Positions 36,104 to 44,512 of a DNA stretch of 64,000 nt are shown here, piece after piece (the first letter of the stretch is position 1; the number at the start of each line of letters is the position of its first letter). The DNA lies in contig NZ_CAKMSR010000002.1 in NCBI RefSeq assembly GCF_928381705.1, positions 124,001-188,000 of the forward strand, in the 5' to 3' direction. Below the pieces are notes generated by a model. That model saw only the letters and a list, made by a program, of their open reading frames with translations. It made no database searches and was not told the origin of the DNA. The DNA comes from Rothia nasimurium (GTDB lineage Bacteria > Actinomycetota > Actinomycetes > Actinomycetales > Micrococcaceae). The position numbers and the translations under genes were made by a program.

Positions 36104-37510
36104 TTATCTGCGGTTCTTGGTCACGTAGGTCTCTGGGGCTCCGCCGGGTAGAGTAAGCCAGGTAGGGAAAGCACTGACGCTCAAAAGGTAATGCAGGGGT
36201 AGAGAGCCCCCATCGCGGTAGGTGCTGTCGATAGCCTCCAGCAGGTGGAAAGCTTCCGTAGAGTTGCCCCGCATCCAGCTTACCCACGCCTGTGCAGCAA
36301 GGAGGGAAGCTTCGGCTTTCCCCCTAGCGGAGCTTTCCAGCACGGCTGCCAAATGCCACAAGGCTTCCAGGCGCTTCCAGTCTGGCGGGGTGGGATCTAC
36401 ACCAAAGAGAGTTTCAGCCATTTTCTTCAGACTGTCTTCGGTGCTATCTATCTGATCGTGCGCACCCTGTTCAGGCTGGCTGAGACGATCGAGCTGGTAC
36501 CGGTGCAGGGTTGACGGCAGGGGCAGAACCCTATCCCCCGTAGTTTGCCTGTTCAGCCCCAGTTCTTGGCTGCCCTGTTCTAGAGCTCTCAGAGCTGCTA
36601 ACGAGTCTTTGAGGGTACGGCAGGCCTGAAGAATCACGAGCTGGAGGGTGGCAAAGCTATCGAAAGAAGCGATCAGAAAACCAGCTGCATCGGGAATCAC
36701 CTCAGCTCGTATAGCATCGGCTAAGGTCCCAGCGTAGAGCCCCTTGCTACCCCGCGGCCCATCAAGCAGGGACGCAACGGCACCTATAGCCTGCTCCCAC
36801 AGCTCTAGTTCAGCAGCAATTTGGCAGGCTTCTTGAGGGTTTTGCTCTTGTTTCTCTTCCAGGTAGAAAGCGCTATAGGCTTCTGTATTGACCTGCCACC
36901 GTTCTTGTTCCTCTGGGTCCTCAGTTCCCAGGGCTGTGCGATTCTTAAGTTCCTGGGCTTCATGTAAATCACTGGCAACAAGCGACCCGTGGGCTACCAG
37001 TTCGCTATACAGCGGGCTGGTCAAGACCTCGTCTAGAAAACCAGCAGGAGCCAGCTGCCCTTCAGCCGGATTCACAGCCCAGTAGGCCTGCTGCCCCACC
37101 GCAAGTACATCGAGTACATTCAGCCCATGAAGGGTTGCGTGGGCTGGTGTGAGCTCCGCATAGCATTGGGCTGCTTCTAGGAAGGTTTTTTCTACTGGAA
37201 CATCCACTTCTCCGGATGCTGCGCCATCGGCGAAGAGCAGCAAGAATACACTGGTGATGGGGTCCCCGGTAGGGCTATGGGTGGGGAAGGCCTCGAAGAT
37301 ATAGGTCAGGAAGTCATCCGGCGCTACCTCAGAAACATCGGGCATATCAACACGCAGCAGGGGCCCTATTCCCCCATCGCTCAGAGCCAGGAGCATGATG
37401 GACTTTTCAGGCCAGTAGCCTAAAAGATGCAGGGCAAGGGCGAGGACGTCGCGCTCCGAGCTGAGGTAGGTAACGATAGGTTCTTCTGGGGTGTGGTGAT
37501 TCTCTGTCAT
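36104..37510 (-). CDS. DUF4192 family protein
   Basis: The 468-residue protein starts with the DUF4192 pattern (IVTYLSSERDVLALALHLLGYWPEKSIMLLAL split near residues 13-43), continues with LLRVDMPD and a helical repeat-like body (ARGKAEASLLAAQAWVSWMRGN), and ends in a short basic tail. DUF4192 is an actinobacterial family without a known reaction. It lies between sigA and the PAC2 gene, all on the minus strand but with gaps over 200 bases, so an independent transcript is likely. A short palindrome (CTATCA/TGATAG, 37514-37528) lies just ahead of the ATG. Confidence 0.8.
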   Translation of the reverse strand: MTENHHTPEEPIVTYLSSERDVLALALHLLGYWPEKSIMLLALSDGGIGPLLRVDMPDVSEVAPDDFLTYIFEAFPTHSPTGDPITSVFLLLFADGAASGEVDVPVEKTFLEAAQCYAELTPAHATLHGLNVLDVLAVGQQAYWAVNPAEGQLAPAGFLDEVLTSPLYSELVAHGSLVASDLHEAQELKNRTALGTEDPEEQERWQVNTEAYSAFYLEEKQEQNPQEACQIAAELELWEQAIGAVASLLDGPRGSKGLYAGTLADAIRAEVIPDAAGFLIASFDSFATLQLVILQACRTLKDSLAALRALEQGSQELGLNRQTTGDRVLPLPSTLHRYQLDRLSQPEQGAHDQIDSTEDSLKKMAETLFGVDPTPPDWKRLEALWHLAAVLESSARGKAEASLLAAQAWVSWMRGNSTEAFHLLEAIDSTYRDGGSLPLHYLLSVSAFPTWLTLPGGAPETYVTKNRR

Positions 37511-37736
37511 ACCTATCAGGCTGATAGAGAAGAGTACCTAAGACGAGCCCAAGCAGGCCTGTGGATATTCCCCACCCGCTGGGCGTCCGACGTCCGCCCC
37601 TGTCAAAGCAAATAATCAAGCCCTCACGGGGCGCACGCTTCCCATAAATCGGTGAACCCGTGACGCATCTATGACGCCCCTAAAGCGGGTTTCCACAGGC
37701 AGTTTCACCGCGGGGCCAGGCCCGGCCCGGGCCGGT

Positions 37737-38702
37737 TTAGGAACCGGAGGGGCCCAGGCCGCGGGGGCCGTCGCCGTCCGCATCCCGAGTGTTATGGTCG
37801 AGCTGAGCCAAGAAGGCCTCTACCTCATCACCGATTTCATCCCGGCTAGGTACCCGACCAGCGGCACGCTCAGAGAGGGGGAGGCTACCGAACCCCTGGG
37901 CGGCGTTCGCGTCGTAGGACTCTTCGAGGCGCTGAATCATCATCTGAATTTCAGGGCTAGCGCTAGCCTGCTCGTCAATCTGCAGCTGAACATTCTCGGA
38001 CAGCTCACGCAGGCGATCCGAGGGCAGGCTTAGCTTGGCTGCCAGCGACAGGTGCTCCATAGCGACAAGAGCGGTCTGGGGCAGCTCCGACTCCGACAGG
38101 TACTGCGGCACGTTCACTGCGAAACCGGCCGTTCCAATGCCGGCCTCGGTCAGGCGCACCTCCAGCAGGCTCGATACCGACCCAGGCACCAAAGCCTCGG
38201 GCTGGAAGGAGGAAATGCCGACCGTCAGGTCCTTACGGGACCCGTGCGCCGTTACAGGGATAGGGCGGGTATGCGGCACCGGCATGGGGAAACCGGTCAC
38301 AGACAGGGCCACCGACACTTCAAGACGCTGGGCAATATCCACCACATCAGCTGTAAACCGCTGCCACAGCAAATCGGGCTCAGCACCGGTCAGCAACAAG
38401 AAAGGCTTACCCAGACGGTCTTCTACCGCGTACAGCTTGAGTTCGGGAAGTACCGGGTTAGTGTAGTGGTCTTTTTTGAAGGTAATGCGGGGCTTGCGTG
38501 ACCGGTAGTCGTGCAGGCGGTCAGCATCAAACTCGATGACCGGCACATTATCAAGTTCATGCAGAAGCACTTCACCCAGGTGCCCCGCGGTGCCACCGGC
38601 GTCCTGGGGGTGCGAGAGAGCAATGACGAGGGGCAGACCTCTCAATCGGTCGTTTTCAAACGCCCCGGCGTGAGCTATATACAGCCGATCTTCGTGCGTC
38701 AT
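37737..38702 (-). CDS. PAC2-family (proteasome assembly chaperone-like) protein
   Basis: A 321-residue PAC2-domain protein: HLGEVLLHELDNVPVIEFDAD, YRSRKPRITF and PFLLLTGAEPDLLW in the N-terminal half, VTGFPMPVPHTRPIPVTAHG in the centre, and a C-terminal helix with LAQLDHN. Archaeal and eukaryotic relatives assist proteasome assembly; the actinobacterial proteins are of unknown function, and no proteasome gene is in the window. AAGGGGG stands nine bases before the ATG. A SigR-type motif lies about 90 bases upstream. Confidence 0.85.
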   Translation of the reverse strand: MTHEDRLYIAHAGAFENDRLRGLPLVIALSHPQDAGGTAGHLGEVLLHELDNVPVIEFDADRLHDYRSRKPRITFKKDHYTNPVLPELKLYAVEDRLGKPFLLLTGAEPDLLWQRFTADVVDIAQRLEVSVALSVTGFPMPVPHTRPIPVTAHGSRKDLTVGISSFQPEALVPGSVSSLLEVRLTEAGIGTAGFAVNVPQYLSESELPQTALVAMEHLSLAAKLSLPSDRLRELSENVQLQIDEQASASPEIQMMIQRLEESYDANAAQGFGSLPLSERAAGRVPSRDEIGDEVEAFLAQLDHNTRDADGDGPRGLGPSGS

Positions 38703-38791
38703 CTTCCTAGCCCCCTTCTTTCTTCCCGTCTTCTGTGAGTCTCTATAGTACTCCAGGGTGTAGCCACTGTGTAGCCTAATGTCGCAGGTAT

Positions 38792-38818
38792 AACGCTTGG
38801 AATATGCAGAACTATTCC
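38792..38818 (-). promoter_or_regulatory. SigR/SigH-type promoter upstream of the PAC2 gene
   Basis: Minus-strand GGAAT (38814-38818), 19 bases, then GTT (38792-38794). The flanks GGAATAG and GCGTTATACC are shared with the motif ahead of sigA. GGAATA and TATTCC also form an inverted repeat here. Confidence 0.5.
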
Positions 38819-38996
38819 TTCCAGGGCCGTAATTCTCACCCTGGCCCCTCTGCCTGTTCGCTCTGCGGTGATTTAGCCGTAAGGGGCGTTGCGCAGATTA
38901 CATTCACGGGGCTTTTAGGCCTAGGCTTATAGACGATACTGCAGTTGCCCTAGAGCGCGGCTGCCCCTCTTATATCTACTGCGAAGGGAGATTTCT

Positions 38997-40511
38997 GTGA
39001 GCGATTCTCACGATCTGTCATTCTCTGTAACCGCCCCCGACCTTGAAGCCCTTGAGGCCGATGTGCTGGTGCTCGGTGTGTATTCCGGCAAGGAAGGCCC
39101 CTCACTGGCCGCTAACCCCCTCGATGCCGAAACCGCCGAGGGCCTTGAGGCTATTTTGGAAGATTTGGGCGTCAGCGGCGGGCAGGACGAGCTCGTTCGG
39201 CTTCCCGGCTTCGACGAGGCGGGCGCCGACGTCGTTGCCCTCATCGGCCTAGGCTCTCAGAAGGAGGATGCCGCTGCCCACCGTGTTGCCCTGCGCTACG
39301 CAGCGGGCTCAGCCGTCCGCCAGCTTGCCGGTGTTGAAACTGTTGCTCTGGCCCTGGGCGCAGAGTCTGTAGAAGATGTTGCTGCCCTGGCTGAGGGCGC
39401 CGCCTACGGCGCTTTTGCCGATACCCAGCTGCGGGCCAAGACCGCCGATTCGGTCAAGGCTCCTGTCGCCGAGGTTCTCATTGTCACCGATGTAGCCCCC
39501 GCTGAGGCAGAAGGTGCCCTGACTCGGGCTCTCATTCTGGGTGAGGCCGTTGACCACACCCGTCGCCTGGTCAATACTCCCCCGTCGCACCTCTACCCCG
39601 AGACTTTTGCAGAGCGCGCTCTTGCCCGCCTAGAAGGCCTTGAAAAGATTGAAACCAAGGTCTGGGACTACGATGAACTGGTCGCTGAAGGCTTCGGCGG
39701 CATCGCTGGCGTTGGGCAGGGCTCAGAACGCAAGCCCCGCCTGGTAGAGGTCAAGTACACCCCTGATAATGCCGAGAAGACCGTCGCTATCGTGGGTAAG
39801 GGCATCACCTTTGATACCGGCGGCATTTCTCTGAAGCCTGCTGGCTCCATGACCACCATGAAGTCCGATATGGCTGGTGCGGCGACCGTCCTTAACGTTG
39901 TGGCAGCAGCCTCCGAACTCAACCTGCCGGTTGCCGTACACGGCTACCTCTGCCTGGCTGAGAACATGCCTGGCGGCAACTCCATCCGCCCCGAAGATGT
40001 GCTGACCATGCGCAGCGGTCACACCGTTGAAGTCATGAATACCGACGCCGAAGGCCGCCTGGTCATGGCAGACGGCCTGGCCCTGGCATCCGAGGACGAG
40101 CCCGACGTCCTTCTCGACATCGCAACCCTGACCGGTGCCCAGCTCATCGCCCTGGGCGTGCGCACCGCAGCGGTCATGGGTGACGATACCGTCCGCCAAC
40201 AGGTTGTTGAAGCAGCTACCGAAGCCGGCGAAGACTACTGGCCCATGCCCATGCCCGAGCACCTGCGCAAGAGCCTCAAGTCCCCCGTCGCCGACCTGCA
40301 GAACATCGGCTCCCGCTACGGTGGCATGCTGGTAGCAGGCCAGTTCCTCGAAGAATTCGTGGGCGAAAAGGACGGCGCAAAGATTCCCTGGGCCCACCTG
40401 GACTTCGCAGGCCCCTCCTTCAACGAGGAAGGCCCCTACGGCTACACCCCCAAGGAGGGAACCGGCCACTCCATCGCCACCCTGATTAAGTTCATCGAGG
40501 CCTACGCCTAA
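38997..40511 (+). CDS. pepA: Leucyl aminopeptidase (M17)
   Basis: The 504-residue protein has the two-metal M17 active site: VGKGITFDTGGISLKP (about 260-275), MKSDMAGAA and MNTDAEGRLVMADGL (about 344-358). It removes N-terminal residues from peptides in the cytosol. Its N-terminal domain is the usual alpha/beta module of the family. A GTG start follows GAAGGGAG. It leads a plus-strand series to lpdA and sucB, each with its own gap and hairpin. Confidence 0.95.
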   Translation: MSDSHDLSFSVTAPDLEALEADVLVLGVYSGKEGPSLAANPLDAETAEGLEAILEDLGVSGGQDELVRLPGFDEAGADVVALIGLGSQKEDAAAHRVALRYAAGSAVRQLAGVETVALALGAESVEDVAALAEGAAYGAFADTQLRAKTADSVKAPVAEVLIVTDVAPAEAEGALTRALILGEAVDHTRRLVNTPPSHLYPETFAERALARLEGLEKIETKVWDYDELVAEGFGGIAGVGQGSERKPRLVEVKYTPDNAEKTVAIVGKGITFDTGGISLKPAGSMTTMKSDMAGAATVLNVVAAASELNLPVAVHGYLCLAENMPGGNSIRPEDVLTMRSGHTVEVMNTDAEGRLVMADGLALASEDEPDVLLDIATLTGAQLIALGVRTAAVMGDDTVRQQVVEAATEAGEDYWPMPMPEHLRKSLKSPVADLQNIGSRYGGMLVAGQFLEEFVGEKDGAKIPWAHLDFAGPSFNEEGPYGYTPKEGTGHSIATLIKFIEAYA

Positions 40512-40541
40512 ACCTTACTTTCCAGGGAACTTTTACATTTG

Positions 40542-40577
40542 CACCCCGTTGCCCGCGTTCTAGCAGGTAACGGGGTG
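40542..40577 (+). terminator. Hairpin after pepA
   Basis: CACCCCGTTGCC (40542-40553) pairs with GGTAACGGGGTG (40566-40577), with one G-T pair. No T tract follows. Confidence 0.55.
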
Positions 40578-40706
40578 TAATCATGCCCACCCGAGCAATA
40601 AAACACCTGCCAATAGTGGCAGGCGGACGCGTTCAAGGGATAAGCTAGAAAACGACAGTACATAAGGGGGCTTAGGCCTCCGCGACCCATGCAAGGGAGC
40701 GTCAAC

Positions 40707-42083
40707 GTGGCCGATTCGGCAACAACAGAATTCGATATCCTCATCCTCGGTGGCGGTAGCGCCGGTTACTCCGCAGCTCTGCGCGCGGTACAGCTGGGCT
40801 TCACCGTAGGTCTGATCGAAAAGAGCAACCTGGGCGGCACCTGCCTGCACACCGGTTGCATCCCCACCAAGGCTTACCTGCACGCTGCAGAACTCGCATC
40901 CGAGGCTCAGCACGCTTCAAAGTACGGTGTAAACACCACCCTCGAGTCCATCGACATGGCTAAGGTTCGTGACTACAAGGACGGCATCGTCGCCGGCAAG
41001 TTCAAGGGCCTGACCGGCCTTCTCAAGATGAAGAAGGTCACCGTCATCGAGGGCGAAGGCAAGCTCACCGGCAAGGACACCATCACCGTCGCTGGCACCG
41101 AGTACAAGGGCAAGCACATCATCCTGGCATCCGGTTCTGTCTCCAAGACTTTCGGCATCGAGATTCGTGACCGCGTGCTCACCTCCACCGAAGCCTTGCA
41201 GATGGACTACCTACCCAAGAGCGCTATCGTTCTGGGCGGCGGCGTCATCGGCTCCGAGTTCGCCTCCATGTGGAACTCCATGGGCGTAGAGGTCACCATC
41301 ATCGAGGGCCTGCCCCACCTGGTCCCCAACGAAGACCCCTCTATCATCAAGGTCGTTGAGCGCGAATTCAAGAAGCGCGGCATCAAGTCCTCACTGGGCA
41401 AGTTCTTCAAGACCGTTGAACAGGACGCCAACGGCGCCAAGGTCACCCTTGAAGATGGCACCGTCTTCGAGGCAGACATCGTTCTTGTTGCTGTCGGCCG
41501 TGGCCCCAACACCGAGGGCTTTGGCTACGACGAGCAGGGCCTGACCATGGACCGCGGCTTCGTTATCACCAACGAGCGCCTGCACACCGGCGTTGGCAAC
41601 ATCTACGCTATCGGCGACATCGTCCCCGGTGTTCAGCTGGCCCACCGCGGCTACCAGCAGGGCCGCTTCGTTGCCGAAGAAATCGCAGGCCTCAACCCCC
41701 AGGTTGTTGAAGACATCAACATCCCCAAGGTCACCTTCTGCGAGCCTGAGATCGCCTCCATCGGCTACTCCCAGCCCAAGGCTGAAGAGAAGTTCGGCAA
41801 GGAAAACGTTGAGGTTGCAGAGTACAACCTGGCTGGCAACGGCAAGTCCTCCATCCTGGGCACCGGCGGCCTGGTCAAGGTCGTCCGCGAGAAGAACGGC
41901 CCCATCATCGGCGTTCACGCTGTTGGTAAGCGCATGGGCGAGCAGATTGGTGAGGCCCAGATGTGGGTTGTCTGGGAAGCCTTCCCCGAGGACGTCGCCC
42001 AGTTCATCCACGCCCACCCCACCCAGAACGAATCCCTGGGCGAGGCTGCAATGGCTCTGGCAGGCGCACCCCTGCACGGCTAA
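40707..42083 (+). CDS. lpdA: Dihydrolipoyl dehydrogenase (E3)
   Basis: A 458-residue flavoprotein from GTG 40707, seven bases after AAGGGAG; the ATG at 40689 precedes that ribosome site and is unlikely. FAD motif ILGGGSAGYSAAL, the redox pair in GGTCLHTGCIPTK (Cys46 and Cys51), NAD motif VLGGGVIGSEFASMW and the C-terminal HAHPTQNESLGEA with the His-Glu base. It reoxidises dihydrolipoyl groups of the 2-oxo-acid dehydrogenases. sucB, its substrate protein, follows. Confidence 0.95.
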   Translation: MADSATTEFDILILGGGSAGYSAALRAVQLGFTVGLIEKSNLGGTCLHTGCIPTKAYLHAAELASEAQHASKYGVNTTLESIDMAKVRDYKDGIVAGKFKGLTGLLKMKKVTVIEGEGKLTGKDTITVAGTEYKGKHIILASGSVSKTFGIEIRDRVLTSTEALQMDYLPKSAIVLGGGVIGSEFASMWNSMGVEVTIIEGLPHLVPNEDPSIIKVVEREFKKRGIKSSLGKFFKTVEQDANGAKVTLEDGTVFEADIVLVAVGRGPNTEGFGYDEQGLTMDRGFVITNERLHTGVGNIYAIGDIVPGVQLAHRGYQQGRFVAEEIAGLNPQVVEDINIPKVTFCEPEIASIGYSQPKAEEKFGKENVEVAEYNLAGNGKSSILGTGGLVKVVREKNGPIIGVHAVGKRMGEQIGEAQMWVVWEAFPEDVAQFIHAHPTQNESLGEAAMALAGAPLHG

Positions 42084-42096
42084 GACAAGCCCCTGC

Positions 42097-42140
42097 GGTA
42101 GGCGCTGGCCCTAACCCTAGTTATAGGGCAAGCGCCTACC
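42097..42140 (+). terminator. Long hairpin between lpdA and sucB
   Basis: GGTAGGCGCT and GCCCTA (42097-42113) pair with TAGGGC and AGCGCCTACC (42124-42140) around one G-A mismatch. It lacks a T run and could attenuate rather than stop transcription into sucB. Confidence 0.6.
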
Positions 42141-42182
42141 CCCTACAGATTTTTATCACTCACAAGGAGAGCACGAAGGACT

Positions 42183-43877
42183 ATGTCCACCACCGTAGAA
42201 CTGCCCGCACTGGGCGAATCCGTAACCGAGGGTACCGTTACCCGCTGGCTCGTTGAGGTTGGCGAAACCGTTGAGGTTGACCAGCCCATCGTTGAGGTTT
42301 CCACCGACAAGGTCGACACCGAGGTTCCCTCACCCGTAGCCGGTGTTGTTGAGAAGATTCTCGTTGAAGAGGACGAGGACGTCGAGGTCGGCGCTCCCCT
42401 CATCGTTATTGGCGACGGCTCCGGCGCAGGCTCATCTGACGATGCCCCCGCTGCAGAAGCCCCCAAGGCTGAAGAGAAGGAAGAAGCTCCCGCCGCTGAG
42501 GAAAAGAAGGAAGAGGCACCCGCTGCCGCACCCGCGTCCTCAGGCTCAGCTTCTGGCACCGAGGTTACCCTGCCCGCCCTGGGCGAGTCCGTCACCGAAG
42601 GCACCATCACCCGCTGGCTCAAGGAAGTTGGCGAAGAAGTTGCCGTTGACGAGCCCCTCGTAGAGGTTTCCACCGACAAGGTCGACACCGAGGTTCCCTC
42701 ACCCGTAGCCGGTACCCTGCTCGAAATCCGCATCCAGGAAGACGAGGACGCCGAAGTCGGCCAGGTTCTGGCTATCATCGGTGACGCTTCAGCCGCTTCT
42801 GCTCCCGCAGAAGAGAAGAAGGAAGAAGCACCCGCAGCTGAGGAAAAGAAGGAAGAAGCACCCGCTGTTTCCTCCACCGACGCAGCTGCAGAGGCCCCCG
42901 CTGTTGAACTGCCCTCCGGCGAAAACGGCGAAGCCTACGTCACTCCCCTGGTCCGCAAGCTGGCCAAGCAGGAAGGCATCGACCTGTCCACCATCAAGGG
43001 CACCGGTGTTGGCGGCCGCATCCGCAAGCAGGACGTCCTGGCTGCTGCTGAAGCTAAGAAGGGCGCTGCTCCCGTAGCATCAGCCCCCGCTGCTGAAGCT
43101 CCCGCAACCGCAGCTCCTGCCAAGAAGGAAGCCCCCAAGGCTGCAGCGTCCTCAAAGCGCGGCACCACCGAAAAGGCTCCCCGCATCCGCCAGACCGTTG
43201 CTAAGCGCATGGTTGAGTCACTGGCTGTTTCAGCTCAGCTGACCACCGTCCAGGAAATCGACCTGACCCGTCTGGTTGCCCTGCGCAACAAGGCTAAGGC
43301 CGGCTTCGAGGCTCGCGAGGGCACCAAGCTCACCTTCCTGCCCTTCTTCACCAAGGCAGTCACCGAAGCTCTGCAGCAGTTCCCCCAGTTCAACTCATCC
43401 ATGAGCGATGACTTCAAGGAAATCACCTACCACGGTTCCGAGAATATCGGCCTGGCAGTTGACACCCCCAAGGGTCTGCTCGTTCCCGTTGTCAAGGACG
43501 CCGGCGACCTCAACATCGCAGGTATCGCCAAGAAGATCAACGACGTTGCCAAGCGCGCCCGCGACGGCCAGGTCGGCCCCGAGGAGCTGTCAGGTTCAAC
43601 CTTCACCATCTCCTCCACCGGCCAGACCGGCGGTGTCTTCTTCACCCCGATCATCAACCAGCCCAACGTAGCGATCCTGGGCATCGGCTCCACCAACAAG
43701 CGTCCTGCTGTTATCCAGGATGCCGAGGGTAACGATGTTATCGCTATCCGCTCGCTGGCCTACTTCTCACTGACCTACGACCACCGCGTTGTAGACGGTG
43801 CAGACGCTGGCCGCTTCCTGGCCTTCCTCAAGCAGCGCCTTGAAGAAGCAGCCTTCGAAGCTGAGGTTGGTCTCTAA
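42183..43877 (+). CDS. sucB: 2-oxoglutarate dehydrogenase E2 (dihydrolipoyl succinyltransferase), two lipoyl domains
   Basis: The 564-residue protein begins with two lipoyl domains, each with STDKVDTEVPSP (lipoyl lysines Lys43 and Lys166), joined by Ala/Pro/Glu/Lys linkers with EEKKEEAPA repeats. A peripheral subunit-binding domain (YVTPLVRKLAKQEGIDLSTI, about 255-290) and a catalytic domain ending in TYDHRVVDGADAGRFL follow. The E2 core transfers acyl groups to CoA. In actinobacteria this E2 commonly serves both the 2-oxoglutarate and pyruvate complexes; E1 genes are not in the window. AAGGAGAG precedes the start. Confidence 0.9.
   Translation: MSTTVELPALGESVTEGTVTRWLVEVGETVEVDQPIVEVSTDKVDTEVPSPVAGVVEKILVEEDEDVEVGAPLIVIGDGSGAGSSDDAPAAEAPKAEEKEEAPAAEEKKEEAPAAAPASSGSASGTEVTLPALGESVTEGTITRWLKEVGEEVAVDEPLVEVSTDKVDTEVPSPVAGTLLEIRIQEDEDAEVGQVLAIIGDASAASAPAEEKKEEAPAAEEKKEEAPAVSSTDAAAEAPAVELPSGENGEAYVTPLVRKLAKQEGIDLSTIKGTGVGGRIRKQDVLAAAEAKKGAAPVASAPAAEAPATAAPAKKEAPKAAASSKRGTTEKAPRIRQTVAKRMVESLAVSAQLTTVQEIDLTRLVALRNKAKAGFEAREGTKLTFLPFFTKAVTEALQQFPQFNSSMSDDFKEITYHGSENIGLAVDTPKGLLVPVVKDAGDLNIAGIAKKINDVAKRARDGQVGPEELSGSTFTISSTGQTGGVFFTPIINQPNVAILGIGSTNKRPAVIQDAEGNDVIAIRSLAYFSLTYDHRVVDGADAGRFLAFLKQRLEEAAFEAEVGL
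42294..42344 (+). repeat. 51-bp exact repeat in sucB, copy 1
   Basis: The segment around the first lipoyl lysine is identical over 51 bases to 42663-42713, including synonymous positions, while flanking codons of the two lipoyl domains differ. This points to gene conversion or strong local constraint. Confidence 0.9.
42663..42713 (+). repeat. 51-bp exact repeat in sucB, copy 2
   Basis: Second copy, around Lys166 of the second lipoyl domain; see 42294-42344. Confidence 0.9.
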
Positions 43878-43910
43878 ACCACAGGTCTTAGTTCTCTGAA
43901 CTAGGCTCTC

Positions 43911-43948
43911 AAGTGCCCCGCTGGCAGAAGTTAGCGGGGCACTTTTCT
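43911..43948 (+). terminator. Terminator of sucB
   Basis: AAGTGCCCCGCT (43911-43922) pairs perfectly with AGCGGGGCACTT (43933-43944), followed by TTCT. Confidence 0.75.
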
Positions 43949-44037
43949 ATCTACTAGGGGGCTCGCGTGGTCACCCCCACACCGGTTTTAGTGGCGAACT
44001 GTCGCTAAACAACCAGGTATTACGTAGACTTGTCATC

Positions 44038-44421
44038 ATGGCTATCGCATTTTCAATTCTTCTTTTCTTGCACATCGTTGGTGCCGCAATGGTTTTCGGC
44101 CTGTGGCTAGGCACCTTTAAGCAGGGCATCGTTCTGCCCGGCCAGTTCCACGCAGCCCTGCTGCAGGTCGTTACCGGTTTTGCTCTCTACTTCATCCAGA
44201 TGTCACAGAACATGACTCTGAACCACATGATGATTGGCATCAAGATGGTGATTGCCCTGGTTATCGCTGTAGCGGCCTTTATGGGTCAGAAGAAGTACAA
44301 GGCCGCCCGTGCCCTGGGCACCCCTGAAAACGGTAAGAACGTAGCCCTGGCCCATACTGTTGGTGGCCTGGCCCTGATCAATATCGCTATCGCTGTTTTC
44401 ATGCAGTACCCCCAGATCTAA
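44038..44421 (+). CDS. Four-helix membrane protein of unknown function
   Basis: The 127-residue protein has membrane segments near 4-25, 38-58, 62-85 and 103-123, with a His in the first helix (FLHIVGAAMVFG) and HMMIGIKM in the third. The histidines in helices recall small cytochrome- or copper-related proteins, but no haem motif is clear. No ribosome site is visible; TAGACT ends seven bases before the ATG, suggesting a leaderless message. The gene sits between sucB and the pseudokinase. I do not assign a function. Confidence 0.75.
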   Translation: MAIAFSILLFLHIVGAAMVFGLWLGTFKQGIVLPGQFHAALLQVVTGFALYFIQMSQNMTLNHMMIGIKMVIALVIAVAAFMGQKKYKAARALGTPENGKNVALAHTVGGLALINIAIAVFMQYPQI

Positions 44422-44450
44422 TAAGGCGAGAACACCTAGGTTCTTACTCC

Positions 44451-44485
44451 CAGGGGCGGTGTACCGGTTTGGTACACCGCCCCTG
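44451..44485. terminator. Bidirectional terminator between convergent genes
   Basis: CAGGGGCGGTGTACC (44451-44465) pairs perfectly with GGTACACCGCCCCTG (44471-44485). It sits between the small membrane gene and the pseudokinase gene, with few T on either side. Confidence 0.7.
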
Positions 44486-44512
44486 GTCTATATAGAGGCA
44501 GGGCTGTAGGTG

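Noticed and set aside
39723..40469. 248-codon frame antisense to pepA
   Set aside because: It lies entirely opposite a well-conserved enzyme, in the wobble-favoured antisense frame. No ribosome site or domain.
42143..42877. Long Ser-rich frame antisense to sucB
   Set aside because: Its repeats mirror the Glu/Ala/Lys linkers of SucB; composition artefact.
42183..43200. Repeats in sucB as a CRISPR-like array
   Set aside because: In-frame linker and lipoyl-domain repeats inside a coding gene, with no regular spacers.
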